Source: Letharia columbiana
Lineage: Eukaryota; Ascomycota; Lecanoromycetes; Lecanorales; Parmeliaceae
Assembly: GCF_014066305.1 (NCBI RefSeq)
Contig: NW_023501059.1
Span: forward strand, 620,001 to 684,000
DNA length: 64,000 nt
Direction of reading: 5' to 3'
The notes below the pieces were generated by a model. The model saw only the letters and a program-made list of their open reading frames with translations. It did not search any database and had not been told where the DNA came from. Of the stretch, positions 45,268 to 56,700 are shown one piece after another. Within the stretch, counting starts at the first letter, position 1; each line of letters opens with the position of its first letter. Made by a program: the position numbers and the translations under genes.

Positions 45268-47391
45268 TCATGAACGGCTCGCGCGGCCAATCGTGAAGAC
45301 CCCAATGATGACCACAGCCAATGTTACAATCGCCCCCGGCAGCAATAGCTCGTTGGGTACTCCTGCAACCAATTGGTCCGGCTGCTGCTGCTTTGCTTGT
45401 GATACAGGTTTCCGCTCCTTTTTCACTGGCGTGACCATCTCATCTTCGTCATCATCGAACCTCCGACTCTTGAGCGTCGACGGTGGAGGAGTCAGGGGTT
45501 TCGACATTGCCGGCTGAGGATCCACCGTTGCTGACATGGGTGGTTTTTCCGGGTCATGCACGAAGAGATCGACCTTTTCCCGATGATATTGCCGTGAGAG
45601 CGTTATGGCGTCTAGGAGATCTTGATCGGTAGTGATGGAGACCGTGTCGCCTTCGTTGTCCAGATAGCTCAATGCGTAGCCAGATGCTGTCAGCTTCCCG
45701 TCCTCGACGATGGCCTCGCCACCCACTGCATCGATCTCTCCTCCAAGTTTGGCATTTACATTACTGACGAGGTCCTCCATACCGGCAGAAGCAGCGACTT
45801 GCAGCCTATGGACACGGCCACTGGGAGCCTTGAACTTGAAAGGGAACGGCGAGTCTTCCATAGACGCTGACGGGGGCTCTTCTGGACTTTCCGAACGATC
45901 GTCATCTCCATTGTGTGAGGCTGATTCGTGCGGCTGCACACTATCCACGCGATCAACGTTTGGGCGGGATAGCAACTCTGGGGACATGAGTGATCGATGA
46001 CCAGGTGTGTGCGCACGATGGCTGCCTTCCCCTGACATCATTGACTCGGAGTCGTTGTCCAGAGATAGCCAGAATTTGCCCCAAGCTGGGCCTTCATTAT
46101 CTCCAGTTGACATTGTATTGATCTGATGGTATCAGTATCTTTACTGCAAACGATGACCTCAAAGACTGACCTGTTCAAGAGTCGCGTATGTGAGCTTGAG
46201 CACATCAACCATACCCACGATCTCCCCAGGCTCATTCATGACCGGTAAATTCAGGTAGTGTCCGTCATGCATTTTTCTCAAAGCGGCCTGTATGCTCATG
46301 TCCATGGGCGCAAAGTCCGGATGTGGAGTCATCACCCTCACAACGCTGCAATTTACTGGGTCCAATCCTGGAGCAATAACTCGAAGGACAACGTCCTTAC
46401 TGGTAAATATGCCGGTTATGGAGCCCTGGTCTTGCACCAGCACAGCAGTAGTGTGATTCTCTTTCATCAAGCTTGCGGCTTCCTTGACAGATGTTCTCAC
46501 TGACACAGTCGTTGGTGGCAGTCCATTTAAGACAGACTCAAGTGTAGGTCCGGACATCTTCTGCCTCAAAGCCTCGACATATTGTATTATTTGTTGCGGC
46601 TGACTCGAGCCAAATTCTGACTGTACGCCCTCAAGAGCGTCATATAATTTCCGGGACGAGCTGTAGGCCCGCTCCAGCTTCTCCATTGCATCGTAGAAAC
46701 ACTTCGTAATATCTAGAATACCAGAGATATCCTGATTCTCGTCCATGACTGGAAGATGTCGGAAGCCTTTCCGAACCATGAGATCCAGAGCGTCCGTAGC
46801 ACTGGTATCTGTTCTAGCACATAGGGGGTTCTTTGTCATGATCTCCGCTATGGTAACATCTCTAGCTTTAATGCCGGCTCCGACCACGCGGAACGCGAGA
46901 TCTTTAGCTGTGAATATACCGGCAATTCGATCATCGTCGTCCGTGACAAGTACGCAATCTTCTCGCTTTGCAGCCATCAGTTGGGCCGCTTCTGCCACGG
47001 TAGTATTTGGTTTTATTTGGAGAGCCTGACTGGGTTTGAGGGCAAGGACTGTCCCAGGAGGGGCTTTTCGAGTATGTCGAGCTCGAGTAGCGTTTCCCTT
47101 CTTCTTGTTGAGGTCCGCCTCCATCTTCTTCCGAATGGCCTGTGTGGGTGGTTTCAGCCTATGCTACCACATTAATAGGGAAGAATGCCGGACCTCATCA
47201 CGTTTCGTCTGCTTCTGCCTGCTCGCACTCAGTGTCGAGTTTCCAGTCTCACTCTGCATTGCGGAACTAGCATGTGACTCTAGCTTGGGACGGGGTATAT
47301 TTGAGGGGCTGTTCTCGAAAGCAGGTACCTGACCTCTGCCTTGACCACCTCTATTTGGAGTACCTCTGAAAGTTCCACTGGCAGCTGACAT
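45268..47391 (-). CDS. Quadruple-CBS plus PB1 domain protein with C-terminal membrane anchor
   Basis: Three exons (47391..47194, 47139..46171, 46122..45268) encode 673 residues. After a disordered Gly/Ser/Asn N-terminus there are four CBS motifs in two Bateman pairs, about 100-215 (KPNTTVAEAAQLMAAKREDC, GIFTAKDLAFRVVG, FRHLPVMDE) and about 265-385 (SIKGIFTSKDVVLRV-like, YLNLPVMNEPGEIVGMVD). CBS pairs usually sense adenine nucleotides. A PB1 domain follows at about 480-570 (FKFKAPSGRVHRLQV to VDLFVHDPEKP), a protein-docking fold. The end is a single hydrophobic helix, LLLPGAIVTLAVVIIGVFTIG, suggesting tail anchoring in ER, mitochondrial or peroxisomal membranes. This architecture is known in fungi (related to fission yeast Mug70), function poorly defined. 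The first donor (GTCCGG) is weak. Divergent from eS26 across 285 bp. Confidence 0.9.
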
Positions 47392-47676
47392 GGTAGTGAG
47401 GAATACAAGTCAATTGGGCACGATGATTTCTCTCGACGAATGAGATTCGGGTGTTGAACGATTCGTAAACATCGGCAAGTCGGCGACAACAGCAGTGACC
47501 GCCAAGACGCCGAGGTTTTACCAAGCGAAGCACTCCCACTCTTAAATCTATGAGCAACGAGCACTTGCACCATCGACTCTTTGATCAACACATCTCGAAA
47601 AGTACGTATATAAGGCTCGTTGTAGCGCAGGCCGCTAAAGTATCACTGTTATTGACCTCTTTTCAGAACCGCAACC
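47392..47676. promoter_or_regulatory. Divergent promoter, CBS/PB1 gene and eS26 gene
   Basis: 285 bp between start codons. A TATA-like GTATATAAGG lies at 47605-47614, about 65 bp before the eS26 start, and a pyrimidine-rich TTATTGACCTCTTTTCAG follows it, typical of ribosomal-protein gene leaders. Confidence 0.6.
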
Positions 47677-48258
47677 ATGGTTAAAAAGCGAGCATCCAAG
47701 TACGCCTCCACACCCACATCAGGAGCCTCAAGCGCGTGACTAACATGTCTACTACAGCGGTCGCAACAAGAAGGGACGAGGTCACGTCAAGCCTATCCGC
47801 TGCTCCAACTGCTCGCGGTGTACACCAAAGGACAAGGCGATAAAGAGATTCACTATCCGCAACATGGTTGAGAGTGCTGCTATTCGTACGTCTTGCCTCC
47901 CCCAGGCTTACCTACGTCCTGAACTGCACAGGGAGCTCAATACAATCATGACGACTAACGTATGGAACTTGAATTCAGGCGATATCTCTGATGCCTCTGT
48001 CTTTCCCGAATACGCCGTCCCAAAGATGTACCTGAAGCTCCAATACTGTGTCTCATGTGCCATTCACGGCAAGATCGTTCGGTACGTTTCTCCTATCACA
48101 TCCTGGGGGCTCTTGGACTGACGAGATTTGCGCCTAGTGTCCGCTCTCGAGAAGGGCGCCGAAATCGCGCACCACCTCCGAGGGTCCGGTTCAACAAGGA
48201 TGGAAAGAAGATCAATCCACAGCAGGCCAACAACTTAGCGAAGACAGCTCAGGCGTGA
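47677..48258 (+). CDS. RPS26: 40S ribosomal protein eS26
   Basis: Four exons (47677..47699, 47758..47885, 47979..48081, 48138..48258) encode 124 residues, slightly longer than the usual 115-119. eS26 sits near the mRNA exit channel of the small ribosomal subunit. Diagnostic sequence is complete: [23 protein letters not shown], the zinc-binding Cys pairs CSNC and [20 protein letters not shown] and the C-terminal [17 protein letters not shown]. Exon 1 is only 23 nt, a common arrangement in fungal ribosomal protein genes, where short first exons are near the start codon. All three introns have canonical ends. Confidence 0.95.
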
Positions 48259-48677
48259 GGTAGTACCTTATTTTTAAAGGGCTGGTATTGCTATCGATTG
48301 ATAGCAAGCGTTTTATGGGAAGCAAAAGGCATCATAGTAGCAGAACTTCCTCGTGTGCGACCGCTCACCAGCTACTTAATTCTTGTTCCATCTGCTATCT
48401 ACCTAACCTTGCTTGCTTGCTGCTGCTCAAAATGCGCCAAAGAAATCCCATACTGCACATATCTCATGTTGGTAGAGTTTAGCATGGTCTAATAGTGCTG
48501 AATCGCCTCACAAACATCCATCTGCGCCTGTCCCACGGAACCAAAGATACATCCCTGATATCCCTGCAGCAAACGCCACGATGCAGCTCGAGACAAAGAG
48601 AAAGTGTCGTCCAAAAGAGGCCGCCAACCATGGTACACCTATCAAGGTTCAGACCTGCCCCAAAATCTTCAAAGTCC
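48259..48677. other. Convergent intergenic region, eS26 and phosphatase
   Basis: About 0.4 kb between two convergent stop codons, presumed 3' untranslated sequence. Short frames here run antisense into the phosphatase gene and are not supported. Confidence 0.5.
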
Positions 48678-50119
48678 TTACTGCTCACCGGGGTCCTGAC
48701 CTGCTGGCTTGGACTCTTCGACCTGGCCTTCACCAGATTTCATCTCTGCTACGGCTGCGGCCTGACTTTCATCAGTCTTCACGTTGCTGAAAAAGCCACC
48801 TGCATTACTGGCGTCATCAATAATTGCTGCCTTCGTGCCGTTCGCTTGCACTTGAAGCTTTGGGGAGTGCTGCCTGGATGCCTGTAGCTGCCGTTCCTTG
48901 AGCTGATCACGAATGACATCGTAAAGAAATTGGTACTGTCCCTCCATTTGCACCATGAGCATTCTCTGCTCTCTCAAACAGTTCACCACCTCGTAAATCA
49001 TGTCTTCGCCTTCTTTAGCGTCCAGTATTGCACCTGATTCCACTTGAGCAAGAAGATATTCTAAGGCGATGAAAGTTCCTGATCGTCCCACCCCAGCGCT
49101 GCAATGGATAATCCTAGGATTGCTGGGCGAAGTGTTCTTCTCTGCGCAAAGCTTTAAGAGCTCCAGGAGCGCAGTGCGGTTGTTGTCTTCGGGAACAGCG
49201 AAGTCCGGCCAGCCGGAGAACAAGAAATGCCATACATCCTTCGTTTCTGCACCAAATCTCAAGGATAACTTGCGGATTTCTGTCTTTGAGTCCATATCCA
49301 AATGGTATTCCAAGAAAGTTACACTGCCTTCCGGAGTGTCTCTCGCTCTGTCTAGCGGTTCTACCTTAAAATATCCGGCCTCGACATTCAAAGGGAAATA
49401 CTGAAAACATTTCTCCGTTGTCCCATCATGGGTTTGGGTTAGCATAACAATGACAGCTACGTCGGTGGTTTCCTGCCATATCATGTGCCAGAAATGGCTC
49501 AAACCCGATTGTTTGGGACCCTTTGAAGAGGTTCAGTAAGTTGGTCAGGAAACAGCGGAAAGCGGGACAGACATACTTGGGTTGCTATGAACTTAGTTTC
49601 TACTCCTGTTCGTGGATCGCGCAGTGATATGGGCGAGGCATTGATGTAGTCGGACTTTCCTTCGGCAACTTTGAGATGAATGCGCGACTTTTCCCATGGC
49701 TGGACGTTACCGTAACGATTCCGCCTCATGACATGAGGGCTTGTATCCTGCACCCATTGTGAAGATGGATCGCTCCGACCTTGCAAGATGCGGAGCTTCT
49801 CCTTCCATGCCAAGTCATTGAATTTAGCTCGAACAGCTATGTGGTTTTAGTGGATGATCTAAAAAGAAGCTGCATAATACATGCTCGCGTATGCACGACA
49901 CACGAAAAGAGAAGGCTTACCGCTTTGTGATTGATGGAGGAAAGCCGGGATCCGGGACTCAACTTGAGCCCCTTGTTCATTTTCTTCTTCTTCTTCTTCT
50001 TCTTCTTCTTCAATCTTGGTCGCTTTTAACACTGGCGGTGATGCCAAGGGCGTAGGGCTATCCTGAGAGCGGGCTCTTTTATATGCCGTGCTGAAACCTT
50101 TGGCGAAAGGAGCCGTCAT
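48678..50119 (-). CDS. Protein tyrosine phosphatase
   Basis: Three exons (50119..49921, 49836..49577, 49520..48678) encode 433 residues. A classical PTP domain occupies about 85-370: RNRYGNVQPWEKSRIHL, KSDYINASPI, FWHMIWQE, the WPD loop (257-259) and the active-site HCSAGVGRSG with nucleophile Cys293, then the Q-loop region QMEGQYQFLYD. All catalytic parts are present, so it should dephosphorylate phosphotyrosine; relatives are yeast Ptp1 and fission yeast Pyp phosphatases that act on stress MAP kinases. The N-terminal tail contains a poly-Glu run coded by a TTC repeat (49983-50012). The C-terminal tail after about 375 is disordered. Another in-frame ATG (50131) is equally possible; the longest frame starts at 50224. 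Confidence 0.92.
49983..50012. repeat. In-frame TTC (GAA) repeat coding poly-Glu
   Basis: Ten TTC units on the plus strand within exon 1 of the phosphatase give a run of ten Glu. Length is likely to vary between strains. Confidence 0.85.
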
Positions 50120-51832
50120 GTCCAAACGCATGTGAATTACATTAAGGAGTCGATGACGATGATGAAAGTGTTGAGAAAGACGTGAAATAAATTTAAGGCA
50201 GTGAAAGCCTCCTGGATGGATCACACCTGCTCTTCACGTCTCTTTCCTGCCAGAAAGCATACACGAAATTTTTACGAATCAGAGACTGGTGAAATAAGAA
50301 AGTCGAGTTGCTTGTATGAAAGTCAACGAGGTCAGCTAAGAGGCAAGGCAAGGGAGGAGGAGTGTTGGAAAATTATTATAAGAGCCAAACAGTCAACAGG
50401 GAGCGGGAGAGAACTTGATGGAAAGAGTGTTGATACTTTCGTGATGATCGGGTAGGAAAGAGGCAGTCAAACATACGGTAGTAGTGTAGAGAGTGACTTG
50501 TTGTACCTTGGACATTTGTTCATCAAAATTCCACCGTTCCAGCAGCCTCTCGCGCTTTCCCAAAAATAGATTTCTTTTGTTGCCACTTCCGCTTGGTCAG
50601 GTTAAATTCGAAAATCGAGATACAAACACCTAACCGTTCAAGCTCAAGCACAATCATCTCGACATCAAACGACCTTCACTCACCAAGAAAACTACTCTCT
50701 GATTGCGCGAGCTGGAAATTGATTTTTTAATTCCCATGTTGTCACGATAATGGGGTGGGGGCGAATTCATGTGCAAATCTTTGAGGTGGGCTTGTCATCA
50801 TTCACAGAATCCACAAACAGAATGTCCAGGCTGAGCAAGAACAGGCATGGCTGACCACTCGAGTATGATTCTATGCCGATATTGGATCTACTATCGCTGA
50901 TGATGCTAGCTACTCGCAAGCCCCACATTCCACCGAGCGGTCCAGAATGTACATAGAAAAATCCGTCACCTGCGACAAGGGCCTGACCTGGAAGAGATGG
51001 GCGGTACCAAAATAGATCGAGTGGATAGTGAGTGGAACCGAGAAGAAGGATCGCGCAAGGCTGACTGTCGGCTTCGTTGCAGAGCCAACCAAGAATTTCC
51101 TCGACCATTATGTTGAAGAGATCAAGGAGCAGTTTCGATCCCAGAGAAAATGACTGGATGAATCAGACTTTATCACGAATAATGCGATGTGGATGCCATA
51201 CGTTGGGAGGCTTAGGGAAGATGCAATGGGGAACGTTCGATTTACTGGTCATTACACAAAGTCATTACACAAAGCATTCCACTATAAAATCTTCCCCTCG
51301 TCTTCCTTTAGGCTGAAGCCTCTACCACGGACAAGAAATTGGGCTTCTCGACGATATTCCATGTCATTTGGCTCTCATTCCGTCCGCAGATAAATCCACA
51401 CAGAACCCGCGATCTAGGTTCCAACACCGCGAGACCTACCTACGTATTCCAATCTGAAGTGTACATACGCCTCTGTCAGCGTCTCCGGCCCCGCCTCTGT
51501 CTCTCTTTTTTGCTTTCACTTTCCCAGAGATGCCTGCCTCATCCAATACATGTACGCTGAGCTGCAACGCATCAATTGGCAAGAGAAATGGAAGGGGAAA
51601 AGCTCCGTCTGGGCGTTTGATTATTGGCGGAGGCCTATCGGATGTTCGCTTTCATGGCGAGGATTTGACTTCGTCATAATTACATTGTAATGCGAAAGCT
51701 TCACCGTGATCGTTTCCTCGTGTCTTCATTTATATCAATGAAAACAAAGCATGCGTACAGTCTTTTCCACTTTACAATAATTCCCCCTCATCATCTACAA
51801 TCCATACCTAAATCACTTAAGTCATATACAAC
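50120..51832. other. 1.7 kb divergent intergenic region
   Basis: Between the phosphatase start and the reductase pseudogene. A minus-strand frame at 50767-51108 (113 codons) has a protein-like composition but no recognisable family or signal, so it was not called. The rest has short frames only. Confidence 0.45.
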
Positions 51833-53649
51833 ATGTCTTCTGCAATTGTTACTGGTACCACAGGTTCGCCCCTCCTGACTAGCAAGTCGTTGGTATCTCT
51901 TCCCAAGCCTGTACTCGTATCATCTCGTACACCAGGTATCCTGGGCCGTGAAATCATTCACGCCCTCGGCAAAGACCCTAAACAATGGCGAACCGTACAC
52001 GCCTTGTCAAGGAGTCAGAAGGAGACATACCAATCGAACTTGAAGCACGTAAGGCGCTTTTCCGAATTATCTCTTCCTGTTCGAGACTGCTTCTTGAGTC
52101 GCGAGACACGTTGGGGGGACAAGTAGCCCAATCTAGCACCCTTTCTACTCCACAAACATGTCTTATTACTCAAATCCTTATCAACGAATGGGATGTTGAC
52201 TCCGAAATGTACTAGGATACTGTTGATCTAACACTGGATGCTAGAGTAATGGCAAAACAACTTGAGGGCGTCGAGGCAGAGCACCTTTGTACGTGTTTCC
52301 CCAGTCCGATTTCCTCTTCTGGACAAATCCGGATTCTTGAAACGTGTCTTGGAAGTGTTCATTCTCAAAACTTGTTTCAAGGCTCATTGCAATCCAGTCT
52401 TCGCTGCCTACTTACAGAAAGACTCCGATGAGGAGAGCTGGAACGTCAACGGCGCAATGTCAGCGAACTTCCTCAACGCCCTCGACATCACTGGCGCATC
52501 CAAGAAGCTCAAACCTGTCATTGTCACAACAGGCGCAAAGCATTACGGTGTACATCTCGGCTGCCCAAAACAGCCCATGGAAGAATCGGACCGATGGATC
52601 GAAGGCGAAGGGCGCCCCTCGAACTTTTACTACCATCAAAAGCGTATCCTCTCCAAGAAAGCAAAGAAATCCAACTAGGACTAGGTCGTTACCTACCCCA
52701 ACGATGTCATCGGCGTTGCACAAGGCAATTTCATGAATCGCGCCACGGCCTCAGGCCTCTACGCGGCTATCTCAAAGGAGCTCGACGGCAACCTCATGTT
52801 TCCCGGTAGCGAGACATTCTACATCCTCCTCGACAGCTTCACGTACTCCCGCCTGCACGGACAATTCAGCCTCTGGGCGGCCATGGAACCCAAGTGCGGC
52901 AACCAGGCTTTCAACGTGGTCAACGGGGACACCGAATCCTGGCAACACATGTGGCCTAAGCTCGCGAAGCCCTTCCGCTGCCATATCCCCTGCAACCAAT
53001 TCACAGTCGATGTGGGCAAGGATACAGACAGCGTGATGTTGCTGGCGGAGAAACCTCCAACGGCCGAAAGGGATACGGAGAGGGACTTGGAGGGGAATTT
53101 CACGCAAGGTAAAATGGAGCAGAAGATCGACTCGATAAAATGGAGTCAGCGTGAGGATGTCAAGAAGGCGTAAGTGCACATTCCTACCCGGTTCACTTCC
53201 AATCAAAACTGTGTTTGGGTCCTAATATATGTATCCCGAGCGAGCAAAAGGCTCAGACTGCTAGGCAGACCTGTTTCAGATCCTCGGGGGTTTTTTTTGT
53301 CTCAGAGGCATGCAGACTTCGATATATGCAGGTGGGAGAAGCTACAAGCGAGAGAAGGGCTGGAGAAGGATGCGTTCGGGAAGGCTAGCTGGGGGTTCCT
53401 GGGATTTGTGCTGGGGAGGAATTTACGACGTTGTTATTAGCATGAGTAAGGCGAGGAAGTATGGATGGACGGGGTAAGTTTATTCTTATCAACGGGGCTC
53501 GGACTGTTGACTCACCGCTTGTGCAGATATGTTGACTCTTGGATGCGCTCTCCGAGTGCTTTGACGAAATGGAACGGGAGAAGATCCTGCCTCCTACGGA
53601 GTTGAATTCGACAAAGAAAACGAGAAAAATAGCACCAACAATGGAATAG
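51833..53649 (+). pseudogene. Inactivated PRISE-type short-chain reductase (progesterone 5-beta-reductase-like)
   Basis: Six recognisable exons (51833..51863, 51936..52048, 52216..52288, 52398..53169, 53332..53473, 53527..53649) with good splice sites spell a PRISE-family atypical SDR, an NADPH-dependent enone reductase: VTGTTGILGREIIHALGKDP, MAKQLEGVEAEHLFFAAYLQKD, VTTGAKHYGVHLG, NFYYHQ and TYPNDVIG with the catalytic Tyr region. It cannot make a full protein. At 52676-52678 and 52682-52684 two TAG stops stand where the family has Trp-x-Trp before VVTYPND. In the fifth exon an extra T near 53422-53424 shifts the frame, and in the last exon a base is missing near 53540. Outside these lesions the sequence is well preserved, so loss is recent. 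Confidence 0.88.
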
Positions 53650-53799
53650 CTCATCCAGATCTTTCAGATGACTGCTTAAGCAATGATCCGACTCCTGGAA
53701 TGCTAATCGCTAATTGCTCACAATGACATCTTACTCCAAATCCGCAATGGTATCAGCTACAATGTACGTAAAGCAACCATCATCCCTTAGACGCCAATT

Positions 53800-56700
53800 T
53801 CAAAGCTTCGCTAGAACATTTCCCATCACTCCCTCCAACATCTTCAATTTGTAGATCTTGCTCACACTCTCGAGCACCCTCAGCTTGCCAACAACATCGT
53901 CCTTATCCACAGTACCCACCCAGCCCCCACTGCACCCACAATGTTCCATGAAATCATTCACCCTGATCTTTTTACACTTCCCGCATTTCAGGTCCTGGGT
54001 TTGCCATTCTACAAGTACCTTTTGGACCCGCCCGATCAAGCGCTCTTCGATAGCCAGTCGATCATACTGATGCCCGCAAGTCGTGCAGGCCCATGCTCTT
54101 GCTGCTGGCTCGGAGTCGTTAGTCGCAGTTTCCGGCAATATGTCCTCGTCTCGACATAAGTCCAGATCGCGCGCCATGGTACAGTGCTCGCAGATGAGCT
54201 GCTCCAATTTGAGGCTGGAGCTCGGATTTTCGAAGCGAGCCTGAGCGCTGAATTCTTTGATCTCGAAGAATGCAAGAAGCTCCTTGCGAAGGTAGCGTAC
54301 TTCGAGATTGATGCTTTTGTCGAGCGAAAAGACGTGCACGATGGATCTGACGAGTTGTAGGACTGGATGAGTATTTTTGAAGTTGAGATGGGAGCCAGGG
54401 AGGGTGGGAAAGTTGTGATCTGAAGCAAGGTCCGGGTGAGCGAGCTCTGAACGATAGCGAGCGATCAGGGCGATAATCTGGCGCTTCAGGGGTTTTGAAA
54501 TGGCTTTTGTGAAAATATCTTTGCTTTTCGCATCGTCATCGGCACCAAGTTGGCGGACTGGGAGCTGAGTCGGTCGAGCGGTGGAAACTGAACCGTCATC
54601 GCCAACGGGTGTCTGACAAGGCCGTTTGATTTGGTGCATCAAATCGATGAGATCGACGACCCAGTCGTGGAAGATTGACTGATATTGGAGGGGGAGGAAA
54701 GTGTTTAGCTGCCAGTGCATGATCGTGTCAAGGGTCTGCACTTCTGCTTCGACGACCTTTTGACATGCTTTGCCGCCATAGTTGAATTCGTCGTACCAGA
54801 CAAGGTAATCCCAGTACTCTTTGATATCCAAATCAAGGAAATGGAACAGTGGCTTTGCTTTAATTGACTTGAGGATATACTGGCTGTACGCGTAGGCGTT
54901 GCCAACCTCTGCTTTCGTGGTTTGGAGGAGAAGACGATTTGCATTGGCAAAGACAATGTGGGATCCGACGCGCTTAAAGTCCGTCATCAACTGCTGGAAA
55001 GCTTTCCTAGACATCATTTGCACGTAGTAGTGCAATGAGCGATCGTAGAGAAATGAGTCAGGGTTCTCGACCCAACGCACAAGATGCTGCACCATGATGT
55101 CGGCCATTGGACTGCCTTTGCAGGCTTCCGTCCACCAGGCTTTTACCATCTCTCGAAGGACAGTGACGCCGGCAGATGCAAAGGCATTATCGGAGTAGAG
55201 AACACCCGTTCCATTGTTGGCGTCTTCTTCACTTGGCGCAGCTGGATTGAACGCAACCGAATCGCTACCCTCAAGCTCATTGATGAGAGACGACGTTAGA
55301 ATCGTATTGATCGCGAGGTTCCGAACGTCCAGCTCTATGCAGACGGACGAGTATGTGCCAGGGTTGTTAACAGCAGGCATACTGACAGTCTCCATGGGCG
55401 TCAGTATATCGTCTTTCTCGTAACCAGCATGGTCTGGTAGGGGACCACCGGACCACCACAGAACCACGTTGCTTTTCTGTAGCCGTCTCGCATAAGCGAC
55501 ATCGATCAGGAACCGGGGATCATCCCTTTCCAGATTGCAGAGGGGAATATCCCCATACCTTGCCAGTTCAACGAGATGGCTGATCCATGAACCTAAAGCA
55601 AGGTAGTGAGTCACCAGGCGCTTGACAACGAACCCCTGCCAGCCAAGTTGAGGGAGATTACTGTCCGAAGTTTCGACTTTCAACGGAAGGACTGGCAGAT
55701 CATTGAGCGACGGAATGTCATTCAGCAGCAGACGTCTCTGTGGAGACTGAATAACTAGAAGCGTTGGCTTGCTCTCGTCACCCTTCATCTTCTTGACAAT
55801 GTCACCGACATCAAGGTGTAGCTTTCTCTTCGTTCTGACTTGTGTGGTCTTGAACCGAATTTGTCCTTGATATTCGAAGATGTTTTGCCAGGGCTCACCT
55901 CCATTGTCATTAAGTCGCCTGGCTAGTAGTTCAGAATAGACCTTTTCAGCATTAGGCAATCCTTGGGTGTCTTTTGAGCGGTCAAAAACGATGATGTGCG
56001 CTTCATCCTTTATCGTTGAAAACAGCGCAAAAATCTGACGATCACCAGCTTCAAGGTGGTAAAGGTAGATGAAAGCCATTTCCGTCTCAAGAAGGTAAGG
56101 CTGCTTTGCTGGAGTGCGTCGTAAGGCCGGGAGATCGAAGCCATGCTCAAGACCTCGACCTAAGACTCCTTTCTGGCTCTCGTCGAAAGTGCATAGACTT
56201 CCCAGCTCGAGCACAGCCCTCATAGCAAGAGGCACTTGCTTCTCGTAGACGCCTTCGACGCTTGGGTGGTTGAACAAGGTGGCAAGTTTCTGGTCTTCTC
56301 TGACGTAGACTTCTTCGGACATCACAAGCTTGAAAAGATGGACCGAGTGATGTCCGTTTGGCAGCGTGTGGGTGACCTTTTCGACAACGCAGCCTTCCAC
56401 ATCAACATCGGGCAACTCATTTCCCTTGAGGTTCAAGAACAGTTGTCTGGGTACTTTCACTGTGAGGGGATGCACCTTCTTGTCAATCAGAACAAAAGCT
56501 CGAATTTGTCCTGGCGTCTCCGAGTCTCGCAGCTGCAATACCTGCCAAGTATTGATGAACAACAATTCTGCCTGGTTCTGAAAGAGACTTCCGAGGGTGT
56601 CTGCTGCAGCATTACTCCGTTCGCCAAAGAGCTGGCGTCGACGTATGCGAGCTTGCTTCTGAATCTTCCATTTTTTCTTTTGATACCGAAGAAAACCTTC

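Noticed and set aside
50767..51108. 113-codon minus-strand frame in the region before the PRISE pseudogene
   Set aside because: Protein-like composition, but no family, signal peptide or splice partner could be seen; not enough to call a gene.
52640..52684. Short intron removing the two TAG codons in the PRISE gene
   Set aside because: A GT...AG pair exists here (GTATCC to ACTAG), but using it shifts the frame and deletes a conserved block, and it would not explain the later indels.
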